Assembly (NCBI GenBank): GCA_004154925.1
Contig: QJNS01000018.1
Span: 434,001-498,000, forward strand
Reading direction: 5' to 3'
Source of the DNA: Monosporascus cannonballus
Lineage: Eukaryota > Ascomycota > Sordariomycetes > Xylariales
DNA: 64,000 nucleotides
The notes under the pieces are model-generated. The model searched no databases. It saw only the letters and a list, made by a program, of their open reading frames with translations, and was not told the DNA's origin. Below, piece by piece: positions 1 to 13,044 of the stretch. Within the stretch, counting starts at the first letter, position 1; the number at the start of each line of letters is the position of its first letter. The translations under genes and the position numbers were made by a program.

Positions 1-3000
1 AATGCAAATATATAACTATTATAAATAATTCGAACAACTATTAACGAAGCTTTTCGGAATAATAAATAAAAAAATAAAAACAGAAATATAAATCTACGAA
101 TTAAAATAAACGAGATCGGTATCTAATTACGGCAGTATTTTTATTTAATTAACGTTAAAATTAAATTAAAAACAAAAAGTATTAATGGCCAAATTTTTCG
201 ACGGCTTAAAAGAATCTAGAAAAAACTCTTTAAATATAATCGATCTAAATTTTTATCGAATTATATCGCTATTATATTTAAGATAGATAATAAATAATAT
301 ATTAAGCGTATAAAGAACGTTAAAAATAAGCACGATAACAAATCTCGACCTAATATTAATACGTTTTGATATAATAATACTTTTTACAATATTACGTCAG
401 AATCTATGAAATTTGACAGAGTTTAACGTCAAGATAAAAGCTAGATTAAGTACTATAATTATAACAAAATAGAATATTACTAAAGTACTTATAAAAACCT
501 TCAAAGATTGCGATAAAATAACAAAATACCTATACTAAAAAGATAGTTTAAAAATAATTGAAAAATTAATAATAAAGTTATTGATATAATATAGGCCTAG
601 TATAAACGAGAGCTATTACAATAAGAAATCTGACGCAGAATACGAAAAGCAAAAAAACTGGCCTAAAAAACGTTAAAAAGTTAACAGTATACCTTGGAAA
701 AATAATTAAAAAAGTACTAGAAATAAACGAAAAATATTTATCTCGAAATTTTTAATTAATATAACAAAATGTACGCTATATATTGCGAACGACGAAAATG
801 CTTAGTATATAACGAATAAGAAAATCTATTTATTAATTTATTGTACGTATATATTAAAAGAAATTCGATTTTCTTAAGTAAATCGGAGATATTAAAGTTT
901 ATTAATAATAATATCGATAGACGAATAACTTTACAACATTAATTAAAAGAAAAATAATATCTGTAAAAAAGGTCTTTTTACTTTTACAGTTGTTATAATT
1001 ATTGACTCGCAAAAACATTAGTTTAACATATTGTAAAAATATATTAGTAGATAATTCGTAGCAACTTTTATTTTTAAAAAGTGTTTATTATAAACCTTAA
1101 AAAATAAGCTTTAAAAGACAAATTAATAGTTTACTTCAAACTTGTATTGAAAAAATAACGAATTATAAAAGGCCTAATATAGTATTATATATTATGCGAA
1201 AAACAAATTTATTTAATAAGATGAAAATTTATATAATTTGAAAAAATAAATATACTAGCAAAAACAACAAATTCAAAAACTTAACGCGTTATATATTAAA
1301 ATGCAGATAAAGCTCGATAAATTTAGAAAGAAGATTAAGAGAAAAAATTACTTATAAAAAGATTGTAAAATACCGAAATCAAAAGAAATTTTAAAAAAAC
1401 TTCCAAAAAGGTTTCTAAATACAACGATAAGAATTATTAATAATTCTAATATTTTAAAAATACGAATCGGAAAGTACTAGTATACAGTAATATTAAATTA
1501 CGGAGCTTTAAGCGAAAATTACATTATATCGAATATTATTAATAAGCTTAGATTATTATAAAAATATGCTTAAAGACTTTACATAATTACGAATATCAAA
1601 GGCTATGATTTCGCATATAATAACGGAAAGATCTAACAGAAAAATATTTATTTCGAGGTGTTTATTTAAAAACAATTTTAAATAATGAATTTTAATATTA
1701 TATTATTTACAAATTATAATCTAATTTAAAGACAACTATAAACTCACTAATATACAGCTTTAATCGACGAAAAAGCTGGCTAGATAAAAAAATTCTTTTT
1801 ATACATTATCAATAAGCAGAATTTTTTAAAAAAAATCTAAATATTAAATTGAAAATAACGCTGACAGCGAATATGAAGATATAATAGATATTTTATTACG
1901 CAAAAAATAAAATATAAAAAAAGAATGTTAAAAACTGCAATACATTATTATTATTATTAAAGCAAATTTTAAATAATTAAATAACGATTTAAATTACTAA
2001 ACGTAAAAGTTAAAAAGTTTAACCAATATATTACTATAATATAACAAATATTAAAAGCTTTTTAAAAAGAAATTCGATACAAAATTACCCGAATATAACG
2101 AATAAAATTACGAAATAATGTTTAAAACGTTTATTTATAAAGTTTTACCTTATTTATAATTTTAACAGAAACAAATTATGTACTTTTAAAAATTATCTAA
2201 AAAATCTATTACAAAAAGTTTGGATTTAATTTTTAAAATTACTCGTAAAATACTTAAAATTTTTGTATTTAAAAAAATATTAAATTATAACTTAAAGTCA
2301 ATTACCGATTAATAAATGATATTATTATTACAAAAACAAATATTATTACTTTCAATTATTGAAATCAAAAACCGATTATATAAAGCTAAATAATTTACAA
2401 GATTCAAGTTAAAGAATAAATATAATTTTATTGAAATTAAAAAAATACGAATCAAAATAATCTTTACAATCAAATACGGATCAATTAAATATTTACTAAC
2501 ATTAACAAAATTTACGAATATACCAGTAATTTTCTAACCAATTATAAATTATATCTTGTAAAGATATTTCGACTTTTTAATTTTGTATTATTTAAATAAT
2601 ATATTTATTTAGTTAAAAATGTAAAGATGTATAGAACCTATCTTAATAAGGTTTTTTAAGCTTTATAAAACGTTAAACTACTAGGCAACGCAAAACGAAA
2701 TCAATTTTACAACAAGAAAATAGAATATTTAAATTATAGTTTTATTTTAAAATATATTAAAATAAATATAAAGCAAATAACTGAAATTAGAAAATAACAA
2801 ATCTTAAGAATAATTAAAGACAAATATAAGTATTTTTTAACTTTGCTAATTATTATAAAAAGTTTGACCGAAACCTAAATTAAATGATTATATTTCTAAT
2901 TAATTTTATTAAAGTTTCTTTAAATATAAATTGCAAACAAACCAAATTTTAAAAAAATTAAAAAATGCGATGATTAACAAATTAATGTTAATTGTGTACG

Positions 3001-5377
3001 ATTTAATAGGTTTTGTTAAATTAAAAATCGATATTTCAAATTTCGCATTAAACGCAAAAATCGAATAATAAACTAATTAAAACAAATTATATTGTATTAT
3101 ATTTTTTTCATATAAGTTAAAAAGATCGAACTTAATTACATTATTCTAAATACGGAATTTATGGCCATTGTTATTGCTGTTCGAAAATTCAAATATTTGT
3201 TTAAAGCAAATCCTTATTATATTAAAGTTTATATAAATTATTAAAATATTACCCGTTCTATTACAACGAAAGAATTTATAGAACGATAATTACAATACAT
3301 AAAAAATAATGAATTTCGATTTCGTTTTTATTTATAAAAAAGCTCAAATATAATAAAACGAATACTTTATATCAGCAACTAAGTTTTAAAAAATGTAATC
3401 AAAATTAATTATATCATTTTCAATATCATCTTAAAAAGGTATTTAGACTTATATTATATTATAATAACATAGATTATACTATATAATCCGTATTAAAAGA
3501 TTAAAAAATATAATAACTTATTAGAAAAGAAAAAAAGTAAATAAATTATAAATTTCAGAAGAGTATACAATAAACTTAATACGTAATATACATAAATATT
3601 ATCTATATATATCTCGAAAAATCCATAAACTGTTAAAACGATTTTAATCTATTTATTTTTTTAAAAAACAAATAAACATAATAATTTAAAAAGTACATCG
3701 ATAATATAAGCCTTATAATAAGGCCGAAATATAATGGTATAAATCTAATAAACAATTACAATAATTAATAGTTTTAAAAATTATAGAATTCGATTATTAG
3801 AAATTTTATAATTAAATTCCCATTTTCCGAAAATCTAATAATAAAAATATATTACGATAGTCTTTTCAGCGTTATCGACAAATTTATGAATTTTTTTACT
3901 TTTTATTTTATCAAAGAATAGTATAATCGAATAAAAAATACAATTTGTAAAAGAAGTACTTTTAATATATACAAATTATTATACAAAATTGTTTTCGATA
4001 AAACAATTTACGCTTATTTTAAAGTTTTAAGAAAGCTTTATAATATAAATCGATTTAAATTATAAATTGTTTAACGTATTTAAATTTTATATACTTAGAT
4101 AAATAAAACAGTTAAACTAAATATTAAAAACGTGATTAAAAAATTTCATTACTTACGAATAAAACAATTAAGTTAAAAGGTATTAATTCCTTAATTAATA
4201 TCTAATACGAATTATTTGAAAATTATTGACATGATTTTAATAAATACAAACTCTAATTTTATATTAAATATTTATAAAAATATATACGACGCGTTTATGG
4301 ATATTAAAATAACTGAAATAAATATGTTACAAAAAAGTAGCAAAATTAAAATTTATAATTAATTAACTAAGTGCATATTATAATTAAAAGAAGAAACATA
4401 TTAATTTACTAAAAAGAAAAACTAATTTACCTCGTTAAAACAGATATTTAAATAAAAAAGCTAATAAAAAACTTAATTTCATATATATATCGATCCATAT
4501 AAAATTACTAAAGAAAGTTTTAAAAAATAATTATCAACTGGAATTTTTACCAAAAGTTAAATTTTATCTCATTTTCTATATTCCTTTACTTAAGTAAATA
4601 AGAAATATTACAAAACTTTATATAGAACGAAATAATATAAAAGTAAAAAGAAAATTCGATATATAAAAGAAAAATAGATTTATCTAGTTCTTAACTAAAT
4701 AAAAATATCTTAAATTTCGAAAATATTTAAAAACCTAGAAATAATCTTATAAATATCCAATTTTCATTGAAGAAATTTTACTAATAATAAGGGAACCTAA
4801 AATTGCGTTGTAATTAATATTTTATAAAATTAATATTTACAGACCTACGAAACTCTAACTAATAATATGTTTATTTTTAAAAACTTAAATTTCTATTACT
4901 GTTCTTATATCGTAATGTTTAACATTATTAATATCGTCTAGGAAGTAAAGAATACGGTTAACAAATTTAATACCTTATATTTAATATTATTATGAACGAC
5001 GAATGCGAAATAATCGAGCAAAAAATCGAAAAAGGCTTTTTAAGAAACTAGTTATTCTTTTTTTAAATAACGAACTTTCGTAATATAATAATTAAATATA
5101 AAAATAAAAACGCCTATTTTATTACATAATCGATTACGGTATATATATTTCTCATAACGAAAAACATCTTTTATTTTTTAATGAATAAAATTCGTTAAAA
5201 ACCTAAAAAATTCAAAATGATTAAAAAACCTTTGGTCTTAATTCAGTTAATTAAATTATAACGTTATTTTATTTTGCGAAAGCAACGTTTAGAAATATAA
5301 TTAAACATGATTAAAGAAATAAAGAACTTACTAGAAAAGAAATCTTAAAAGTAAGATTTTTAAGAAAAGAAAAATCG
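1..5377 (+). mobile_element. Ty3/gypsy element, family C copy 1, internal region (RIP-degraded, 5' end outside window)
   Basis: This is the decayed gag-pol region of a long terminal repeat retrotransposon read on the + strand. Domain order is visible through the stop codons. An aspartic protease core lies at about 1487-1520, where the expected DSGA motif reads NYGA (1496-1507). Reverse transcriptase follows at about 2200-2800, with the catalytic motif read as YYLNN (YLNN at 2589-2600). The integrase zinc finger and core lie at about 3680-4300, and a tail resembling the gypsy post-integrase region runs to about 4800. A purine-rich tract lies just before the LTR at 5378. It is homologous, collinear and in reverse orientation to the nested copy at 29778-36501, which helped define the domains. 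All the damage noted is C/G to T/A. The 5' LTR and the start of gag lie beyond the window. Confidence 0.85.
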
Positions 5378-5724
5378 TATCACAATCTAGCAAATTACGG
5401 CCTTCTAAACGGTCGTAACAAAAACAACCCAAAAATTAAGTAAATTAAAGTTACGTAATAAATTATTAACTTACTGGTAATAAGCTAATAAGCCGGATTA
5501 CCAACTTACTAGTATTAAGACAGTAAATCGGCGAAAATATATATTCGTTATTTTTATACCTTAAATAATAACAGCTTACAATAATATTTTGTTATTTAAA
5601 AAGCTTTTAATGTTACGAAACGTAATTAATTATTATATTTATTATTTAAAATCTTATAATATTTTTACTAATATAAACTTTTATAACTTAGGTTTAATAG
5701 TTTCGTAAATAGTTAGCTATTAGG
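5378..5724 (+). repeat. 3' LTR of family C copy 1
   Basis: This 347-bp LTR closes the element to its left. It matches, in reverse complement, the 390-bp LTRs at 29778-30167 and 36112-36501. The match includes the segment with repeated ACTTACTGGTAATAAGC-type units and the far end where the LTR reads TTAGCTATTAGG. It is preceded by a purine-rich tract (AAGAAAAGAAAAATCG), as expected of a polypurine tract in front of a 3' LTR. It is somewhat shorter than the other LTRs of the family and heavily RIP-mutated. The 85 bases that follow (5725-5809) are AT-rich, with nothing recognisable. Confidence 0.75.
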
Positions 5725-5809
5725 ATTTATAAAAAAATTAACTATAAGTTTTTAAATTTATTTTAACGCTTTTCGTAATAGGATTTTTTATAAGCTTATA
5801 AATTGATAA

Positions 5810-5814
5810 TATAA
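5810..5814. repeat. Target-site duplication TATAA, left of family A copy 1
   Basis: TATAA directly precedes the TG of the left LTR and is repeated at 13040-13044 directly after the closing CA. Five bases is the usual length for Ty3/gypsy integrases. Confidence 0.85.
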
Positions 5815-6245
5815 TGTAACGAACTTGTTATATATCCACCTGGAGGTATAAGCAGTATCCGAAAAGGGTTTTGATTTGCAGGTAATAATAAGGCGAAAAA
5901 TGATTTAGTATGTTCGTTAAGGAAATTTCAAGGTATTTCTTTCTTAATTAAAGAACGGTATAATTATTTTTGGCTAAAAGCTTAGATTAATAGTTAAAGA
6001 GCAAAAAATTAAGTAGGTGGTTATTTACATAGGAAACTCAAACCTTATATATTTTTCTTATCCTTTATATTTTTTATGGTTTTTGGGGATTTCGAGAGAC
6101 CATAATGTTTGTCGTTCACAAGTCTTTTGGTATTTTTAGAGATTGATAAAGACCCGAGGTTTATCCGATGGAAAGTGGAGATCCCGAACGTTTTTAATTT
6201 CCTGGGCCTTTTTTGGGCCTAGTGGAATCCTTTTTAAACGTAATA
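5815..6245 (-). repeat. 3' LTR of family A copy 1
   Basis: This 431-bp LTR begins TGTAACGAAC on the + strand. Its outer (left) 150 bases are only lightly mutated, while the inner part is more AT-rich. It pairs with the LTR at 12615-13039. A purine-rich tract on the - strand (GGAAAAAAGGGA, about 6251-6262) adjoins its inner end and identifies this as the 3' LTR of a - strand element. Confidence 0.9.
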
Positions 6246-9238
6246 TTATTCCCTTTTTTCCAGGATTTTTATCCTTAAAGATAAAAAAAGTAAATCCTTA
6301 ATTTTTTTTCTTTTTTGCGTTATAGCATTATATTTAATTATATCGGATAAATTTCGAAAACGTATTAAATTTTTTATTAAAAGTTGTTACGAACTAATTA
6401 AATCGATTTTTTAATTTAGTTTCGAAATTATGCCGTATATGCGTTATTTCGAAAAAAAGCTTTTTTGCAAAATATTAAATAATCGAAAGAATTATTAAAA
6501 CTGTTTGGCGGCCAATATTTAATTTTACGATAAGAACTATATTTTGCTTTTATCGCTTAAAAATATTTGGGCCGAAAAATTCTAAATAAATTAAAAAAAA
6601 CGTTTAATTATTTAATAATTTTAAAAATTATTTAATCGTATTATTCGGCTAAATCGTTAATTTGAATAATTATATTTTAAAAAGGTGTTATTTATTTAAA
6701 GGGGGTTTAAAAATATGGATAAATTGGAGGAACGAGAAAAACTGGATACGGAAAAAGATTATAAAAAAAAGAAGTAAGCATAGTTTGTTTTAAAGCTAAA
6801 TACGTTAATAAAGGTATTTATTTTTTTCGATTAGAACGCCGTAAGGGTTAATTTAAATGGGGGACCGTTATCGCTTACGATCTTAGCCGTATTAAAAACG
6901 ATCGGTCAGGATTTTGGCGGTAAAACGTCTTAACTAGGTTTATCGTATTCGTTAAATGGTTAAGTAGTTTTTACGTATTTTCTTTATATAAATATTTTTT
7001 TTATTTAATTAAATACTAGATTTTATTTTTAATTATTTTAGAATATAGTATTTATTTAATGTCGTATTTATTAAAAATTTTTTCGAATTTTAAGTTTATT
7101 TTTAACGGGGCGTGTTTAAATGTTGGTTTAAGTAAAAAAATATGGAAAATAAGGTATATCTTTATATTTTTAGGTAATAAAAATTTATAATTAATTTTGG
7201 AAATAATTTCGTTAATTTTAAACGGTTTGAACTTTTTAAAATTAAATTTATTATTAGGGTTTTTTGTTTTAATTTATAAAATATTCGAAATTACGTTTTG
7301 TTTTTGGCATAATAAATAAATTTTGTTTTTTTTTTCGTTAAAATTAGTCCTTTAATTTTTTTCTTATTATAATATTAAGTTATCCGTCGTTAAAAAAATC
7401 GTAATTTATTTTAAAAATAGGCCTGGATTATTTTGATCTTTATAGTTAATAATTTTACTTTTGGGATAATTATAATAATTTTTAGTATTTTATTAAACAG
7501 TTATTTAAGTCGTTTTATTTTTATATTATATCCGTATATAATTACATAAGAAAATATATTTATATTTTCGTTAATTAATGTATTATAAACGATTTATATT
7601 AATAATAAAAATTTTATTTAATTATTTTGTTAATAATTAACGTAATTTTGTAAATCTTATTTTAAGGTTTAGTTTAATTTTTCGGTTTAATTATTCGTTT
7701 AGGGATAATACGTTATTAAGAATTTAAATTTAATATTAATTTATCTAAAAAAATTAATACCGAATTTTAAAATAAATAATGTATTTCGGTTTAAAACGAT
7801 TTTTTTAGGTATTTTATGTTTATTAAGATATTATTTAATAAAGGCGTAAATTAATTATTTTGCCGTTATATTTTCTTTAAAAGATAAAAAGTACTTATAT
7901 TTGGTAAATTTATTAATAATTATTTATATTCCGTTATATTCGATTCCAGTAATTAGGTTTTTAAATAAAGGTAAATTAATGATAAAATCTTAAATTATGG
8001 TATTTTATATTTTATTCGGAATATCGGTAGATTATAGTAGCCCGTAAGGCTTATAGCGTGTTACCTTAACTTTGTTACAAACGTTGTAATTTTTGATAAG
8101 TATTTTGACTATACGGCGTAATTTAGGGAAATCGTATTTTTTTTGCAGCCGTTAAGTAATTTTAAAGATTTCTTAGTATTTATATAATAAGTCCTTATGG
8201 AATTCCTTTACGAATTATTTTTATTAATTTTTGAGAATATAAATTTTACCATAATATAATAGCTAATTTTTAAGTTATTATTTTAGTTGCTAAATTTCCT
8301 TTTGTTTTTTTATATTATAGGAATTCCGGAACCGTATTAAGAATTCGGTAATTAATTTTTTTATTATTTTATATAAATATTTAATTTTATTTTTATTATA
8401 TTATAATATTTATATGTTTTTTTGGGAATTTTGGAATCGTAATTTCCTTTACGATTAAAAATATTTATTTAAATATTTTTTTAATATAATATATTTTAAA
8501 GTTAAATCTGGACAAAAAAATCTATTATTTTTTATATCGTTTATTTAATTTTTAGGCTTTTATATATTACGTAAGATTTTTGTAATTAAAGTAAATATTA
8601 AAAGGTTTTTTTGTTCCGTTAAAGAAAAGTTTTTATTCCTTAAAAATATTAATAATTGTTAATAGCTTTTTATCGTAAATCTGGTATTTAAGTTTTGTAT
8701 TTCGGAATGTTTTAAAGTAAAATGTTATTAAGTATTATTTGCCGTTATTTTTTTATTATTTTAAAATTACGCTTAAGGTATATTTTAAAATATTTGTTTT
8801 TAGCCGTTTTATTTTGTTTAAATTTGGCATCCTTACGATAAATCTATTAATAATTATTTTTTTAATTTCCGGAACGTTTTTTGTATTTCCTTTAAAAATT
8901 TAAATTTTTTTAACGTATTTCTTAATAATAAGTTTCGTTAAAGGCTTAATTATATTTTTATATCCCTAAATTAAGCCGTATACGTAATTCGTAAATCTTA
9001 AGATTTATCGGATATTTATAACGGTTGCCTTATTAAGGATGGGCCAGTTCTTAATTACTTTTAATTTGGAATCTTAAATTTAACTTTATTTTAATATAAG
9101 AGTAAATCCTAAAAAATTTAATTTCTGGGTATATTATATGCTTTTGGTAAGGTTAATTCGAATATTAATTTTGTTTAAAGTTTTAAATATTTAAATAATA
9201 TATTTTTTATATTCCTTTAAGGTTTTGGAATAAATAAG

Positions 9239-9253
9239 GATATTATCAAGATA
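9239..9253 (-). other. Reverse transcriptase catalytic motif of family A copy 1, mutated to YLDN
   Basis: Read on the - strand, the bases give Y-L-D-N-I where Ty3/gypsy reverse transcriptases have Y-L-D-D-I. The second catalytic aspartate became asparagine through a G-to-A change, so even the motif itself is inactive. Copies 2 and 3 keep YLDD at the corresponding place. Confidence 0.85.
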
Positions 9254-12200
9254 AATAAATACGAATTTATCTAAGAATTATCGGAAAATAATTATTATTA
9301 AATTTTGGAAACTGGCGGAAACGTTAATAAATCTTATAAGCATTACTTTATATTTGTAAAATTTATATATTATCTTAAATGCCGTTTATTATTTGTTTCC
9401 TTTGGCCATTTTAGTACGGTAATAATTATTGTAAAAATTAAACGTTATAAATTATTTAACTTTGCTGGCATTTTTTTTAAAAATATTTATAAAAATTAAG
9501 GGATATCCGTTTTTAATCGTAATATTATTTAATTATTTATAATTAATTATTTTTCGGTAAATAAGGTTTTCGTTTTTATTAATTTTTTTTTGCCATTTTT
9601 GGTTTTTGGTACCATAAAAACTAAATATTTAATAAGGGAGTTAAAAGATTAAATATATTCTTTTTAAATTTAATTATATTTTTTTATAAAGTTTTTAATT
9701 TTTCTGAATTTATGTAATAAATTTTGTAAAATTTAGGATAATACTTTTTTTTAATAAGTATCCGGTAATCCTATTAACCGTATAACGGTAATTCGTTATT
9801 TTTTCTATTTTTAAATAATTTTTTAAATCCTTAATATTACGGAAGTACCGTAAAGATTTAATTAGGAACCCGTATTTCCTTAATAATATAATAAATTTTT
9901 CGATTATTTTTATCTGGCATTTCGTCCTAAAAAAATATTTGTTTTTTTTTAATTAATCCGTAAATTATTAAAATAAAATTAAGGTATTTTTAAGATAATA
10001 TCGTATCCAAAGATATTAATAATATTTAATAAAACGTATTTTTAATATTTTTAAATTTGTACTGGAAATTTTTCCGTTTTTCGAAAAATTTGTCCGTTTT
10101 CGTAAGTAAATAAATTACCGTTTACCGTACATAATTTGTAAGACTTTAGCTTATATTTTCAGAGAATTTGATATTTTTCTATTATTATAAGAGAAATAAA
10201 ATTATTTTTTATTCTGGAATTAATTATGGCCTTAAATACTTTACCTTTATATCAGAAAAAGATCTTAATCTGGCTATATGTTTTTTTCGTTATTTCGTAT
10301 AAGGTTTTATTAATTAGGGTTTTTCGATATTTTATTTTTAAAGGTTTTTGTAATTTTTTGATTTTTGATAATTTCCGATTTAAACGAATTTTTATTTGCG
10401 AACTTTTTTAATAGCATATTTGGTATATTAGTCGTTCTTATACCGGAACCATAATTTCTTGCCATATTTGCACTAGGGTTTCAAAATTTGGTTTTTTTCT
10501 TGGCTTACTTTTTTGTTCCGTATTTCCCGAATTATGGGATTAAAAAAATAAATTTCCGAAAAAAATATTTCTATATTTAAGAATTTATATTAAATATAAA
10601 GTATCGGGAAATAACATAAGTATTTTTACATTATAACTTTTTGATTACGTTTTAATTCGGAATACAAATAATAAAATTTAAGGTATTTTGGTTATCGGAA
10701 AATTTTAATATATTAACATTTATTATTTGATTCGGTAAAAATCTTATTATTTTATCCGGGTTAAAAATTATTATTTTTTGGTTTTAAGATAAATAAAATA
10801 ATTATTTTGGTAATAAATAATAAAATGTAATAGGTCGTAAAGGTTTACCGATAATATTTTCTTATAAATAATATATTTTAGGAATTCGTAAAATTTTGGA
10901 AATAATTATTTATAATTATTAATATTTAGTCGAAATTATTCGTCCTTTATATATATCTTATATTTCTAGGAATTATGGTAACATTAATATCTTAATTTTA
11001 TAATTATTTTAAAAATCGTTTATCCGGGATAATATTTATAAATTTTAATTTCAAAATCCTGGCAAATAAAATAATTTTCGTATTTTAAATTATCGTTTTA
11101 AATTTAAGTAATTATAATAATAATAAATTTTGGCTGGAAAAAAATCGAATTAATTTTTTTTTCTTTTTTTTACCTTATTATCGGTTTTTTGTTTAACCGT
11201 TTTAACCTTTTTCTAGGATTAAGGAATTTTTCTTTTTTTGGAATTCCTTTTGGCGAAAAAGCGATACTTATTTTTAAAATGCCTCTTTTCGCCATAATTA
11301 AAACATTTTACTTTAAACTTATTTTTTTTAAGCTTTTTCGAAACGGAATTTATTTTTTTTAAGGCTTACCTTTATCCTTTTTAATTCGGCTATTAAAATT
11401 TTTATCGTTATTTCGTTTGTCGATTCTTTTTTTACGAAATATTAATTAAAGGTTTATCGGTTAATAATAATAATCTTATTTATATATTTTATAAAAAATT
11501 TAATTTTAAATTTTATATATAATTTATTTTTAATTTAAAATTTTAAATTATTATAATAAAGATAAAATAATACGTTTTTTGGTAAATTCGAAATGGCAAC
11601 TAAATAATTAAATTTTTTCGTATATTCGGATATTAATTTAATTTGGTAAAAAAAATAAAATTACTTAATAACGTTTTATTTTTTATCGGGATTACCAAAT
11701 AAAACGCGTATTTTTTTTCAAAATTTTCGTAATTGTTAAAAATATAATTAATAAAATCCGAAAATTTCTTTAAGTATTTCTTAAGGTAATTTGTTAAAAT
11801 AACTTCGAATTATTAATAAATTTGTCCGATTAATAATTAGAAAATAATTATTATTTTTTGATATTTTTCTAATAAAGAATTTTTATAAAACTTAAAGTAA
11901 AACCTTATTTAAATTAAAAATCCATTAGAATTTTTTAATTTGTCGTAAAATTTGGGGGAAGTTAACTTATAACCCTTAATATCTGGCATTCCATAGTAAT
12001 TAAAGGGTAGAATAATTTTTTCCCGTATCCGAATTACGCCAAATAATAATAGGGTTAAAGCTTTTTCTTGCGTTCGCCTTAGGTCTAGCGAAAGGGGTCG
12101 GTAACCGGCCCTTTGGCTTCGCCTTTTAAAGGAGCTAAATTAAGGAAAAACTAATTTTTTTCTTTTTGTAAGCCGAATATTCTTTTTTTTTAGAATTCGG

Positions 12201-12614
12201 ATTTTAGCTATTAAAACATTTAATTTCTCTTTTGCAATAAGTTTTTTTTTAACTTTCGGCCTTATATTTTTTTAACCTTTTTTTTAATTACTTTTTTTTC
12301 TGATTTTTTTTCCTAGATTTTAATAATATTTTTAAAGGCCGGAATAAGTTGTTATCTAGGTTACGAAAATAACAGATTTTTTTAAAATCGAATAATAAAA
12401 AATATTATATTATTAATTAATTAAAAAAAATTTTAATAAAAAATAAATTATTAAATCTTATTAATAATATTTCCTTAATTAATAACGGAAATTATATATA
12501 TTGTTTATTTTTTAAATATTGTTTTATATTATTATTTATATTAAATTTAAAAAAATTTATATTTTAATTAAACGATAAATTATCCGTTAGTTATTAATTA
12601 AGAAATTATTAAAA

Positions 12615-13039
12615 TATAACGAACTTATTATATATTTACCTGGAAATATAACTAATATTCGAAAAAGATTTTAATTTGTAAATAATAATAAAACGAAAAA
12701 TAATTTAATATATACGTTAAAAAATTGTAAAATGTTTTTTTAATTAAAAAATAATATAATTATTTTTAACTAAAAATTTAAATTAATAATTAAAAAGCGA
12801 AAAATTAAGTAAATAACTATTTACATAAAAAATCTAAACCTTATATATTTTTCTTATCCTTTATATTTTTCATAATTTCTGGGGATTTCGAGAAATTATG
12901 GTATTTGTCGTCCACGAATTTCCTGGTATTTCTAGATTGACAGAGACCCGAGGTTTATCCGATGGAAGGTGGAGATCCCGAGCGTTTCCAACTTCCTAGG
13001 CCTCCTTTAGGCCTAGTGGAATCCCTTCTAAACGTAACA
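12615..13039 (-). repeat. 5' LTR of family A copy 1
   Basis: This 425-bp LTR pairs with 5815-6245. The outer (right) 180 bases, from about 12860, are nearly free of RIP and read GAGACCCGAGGTTTATCC and GGAGATCCCGAGCG. The inner part is strongly AT-shifted. It ends in GTAACA, followed by the TATAA duplication. Confidence 0.9.
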
Positions 13040-13044
13040 TATAA

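Larger units (their letters stand above)
5815..13039 (-). mobile_element. Complete Ty3/gypsy chromovirus, family A copy 1 (RIP-degraded)
   Basis: This is a full-length 7225-bp LTR retrotransposon, coding on the - strand, bounded by a perfect 5-bp target duplication TATAA (5810-5814 and 13040-13044). From right to left it has a 5' LTR (12615-13039) and gag with a CCHC zinc knuckle (about 11280-11330), where the second cysteine reads as tyrosine. Then come protease and reverse transcriptase with the catalytic motif changed to YLDN (9242-9253), integrase, a C-terminal chromodomain (about 6905-7070), a polypurine tract (about 6251-6262) and the 3' LTR (5815-6245). The same element occurs at 15817-23075 and 51714-58963. 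No long open frame survives, so it cannot make its own proteins. Copy 1 separates the family C LTR on its left from copia sequence on its right. Confidence 0.93.

Noticed and set aside
9305..10411. Two small + strand open frames (64 and 61 codons)
   Set aside because: Both are antisense to the pol region of family A copy 1 and consist of AT-rich codons.
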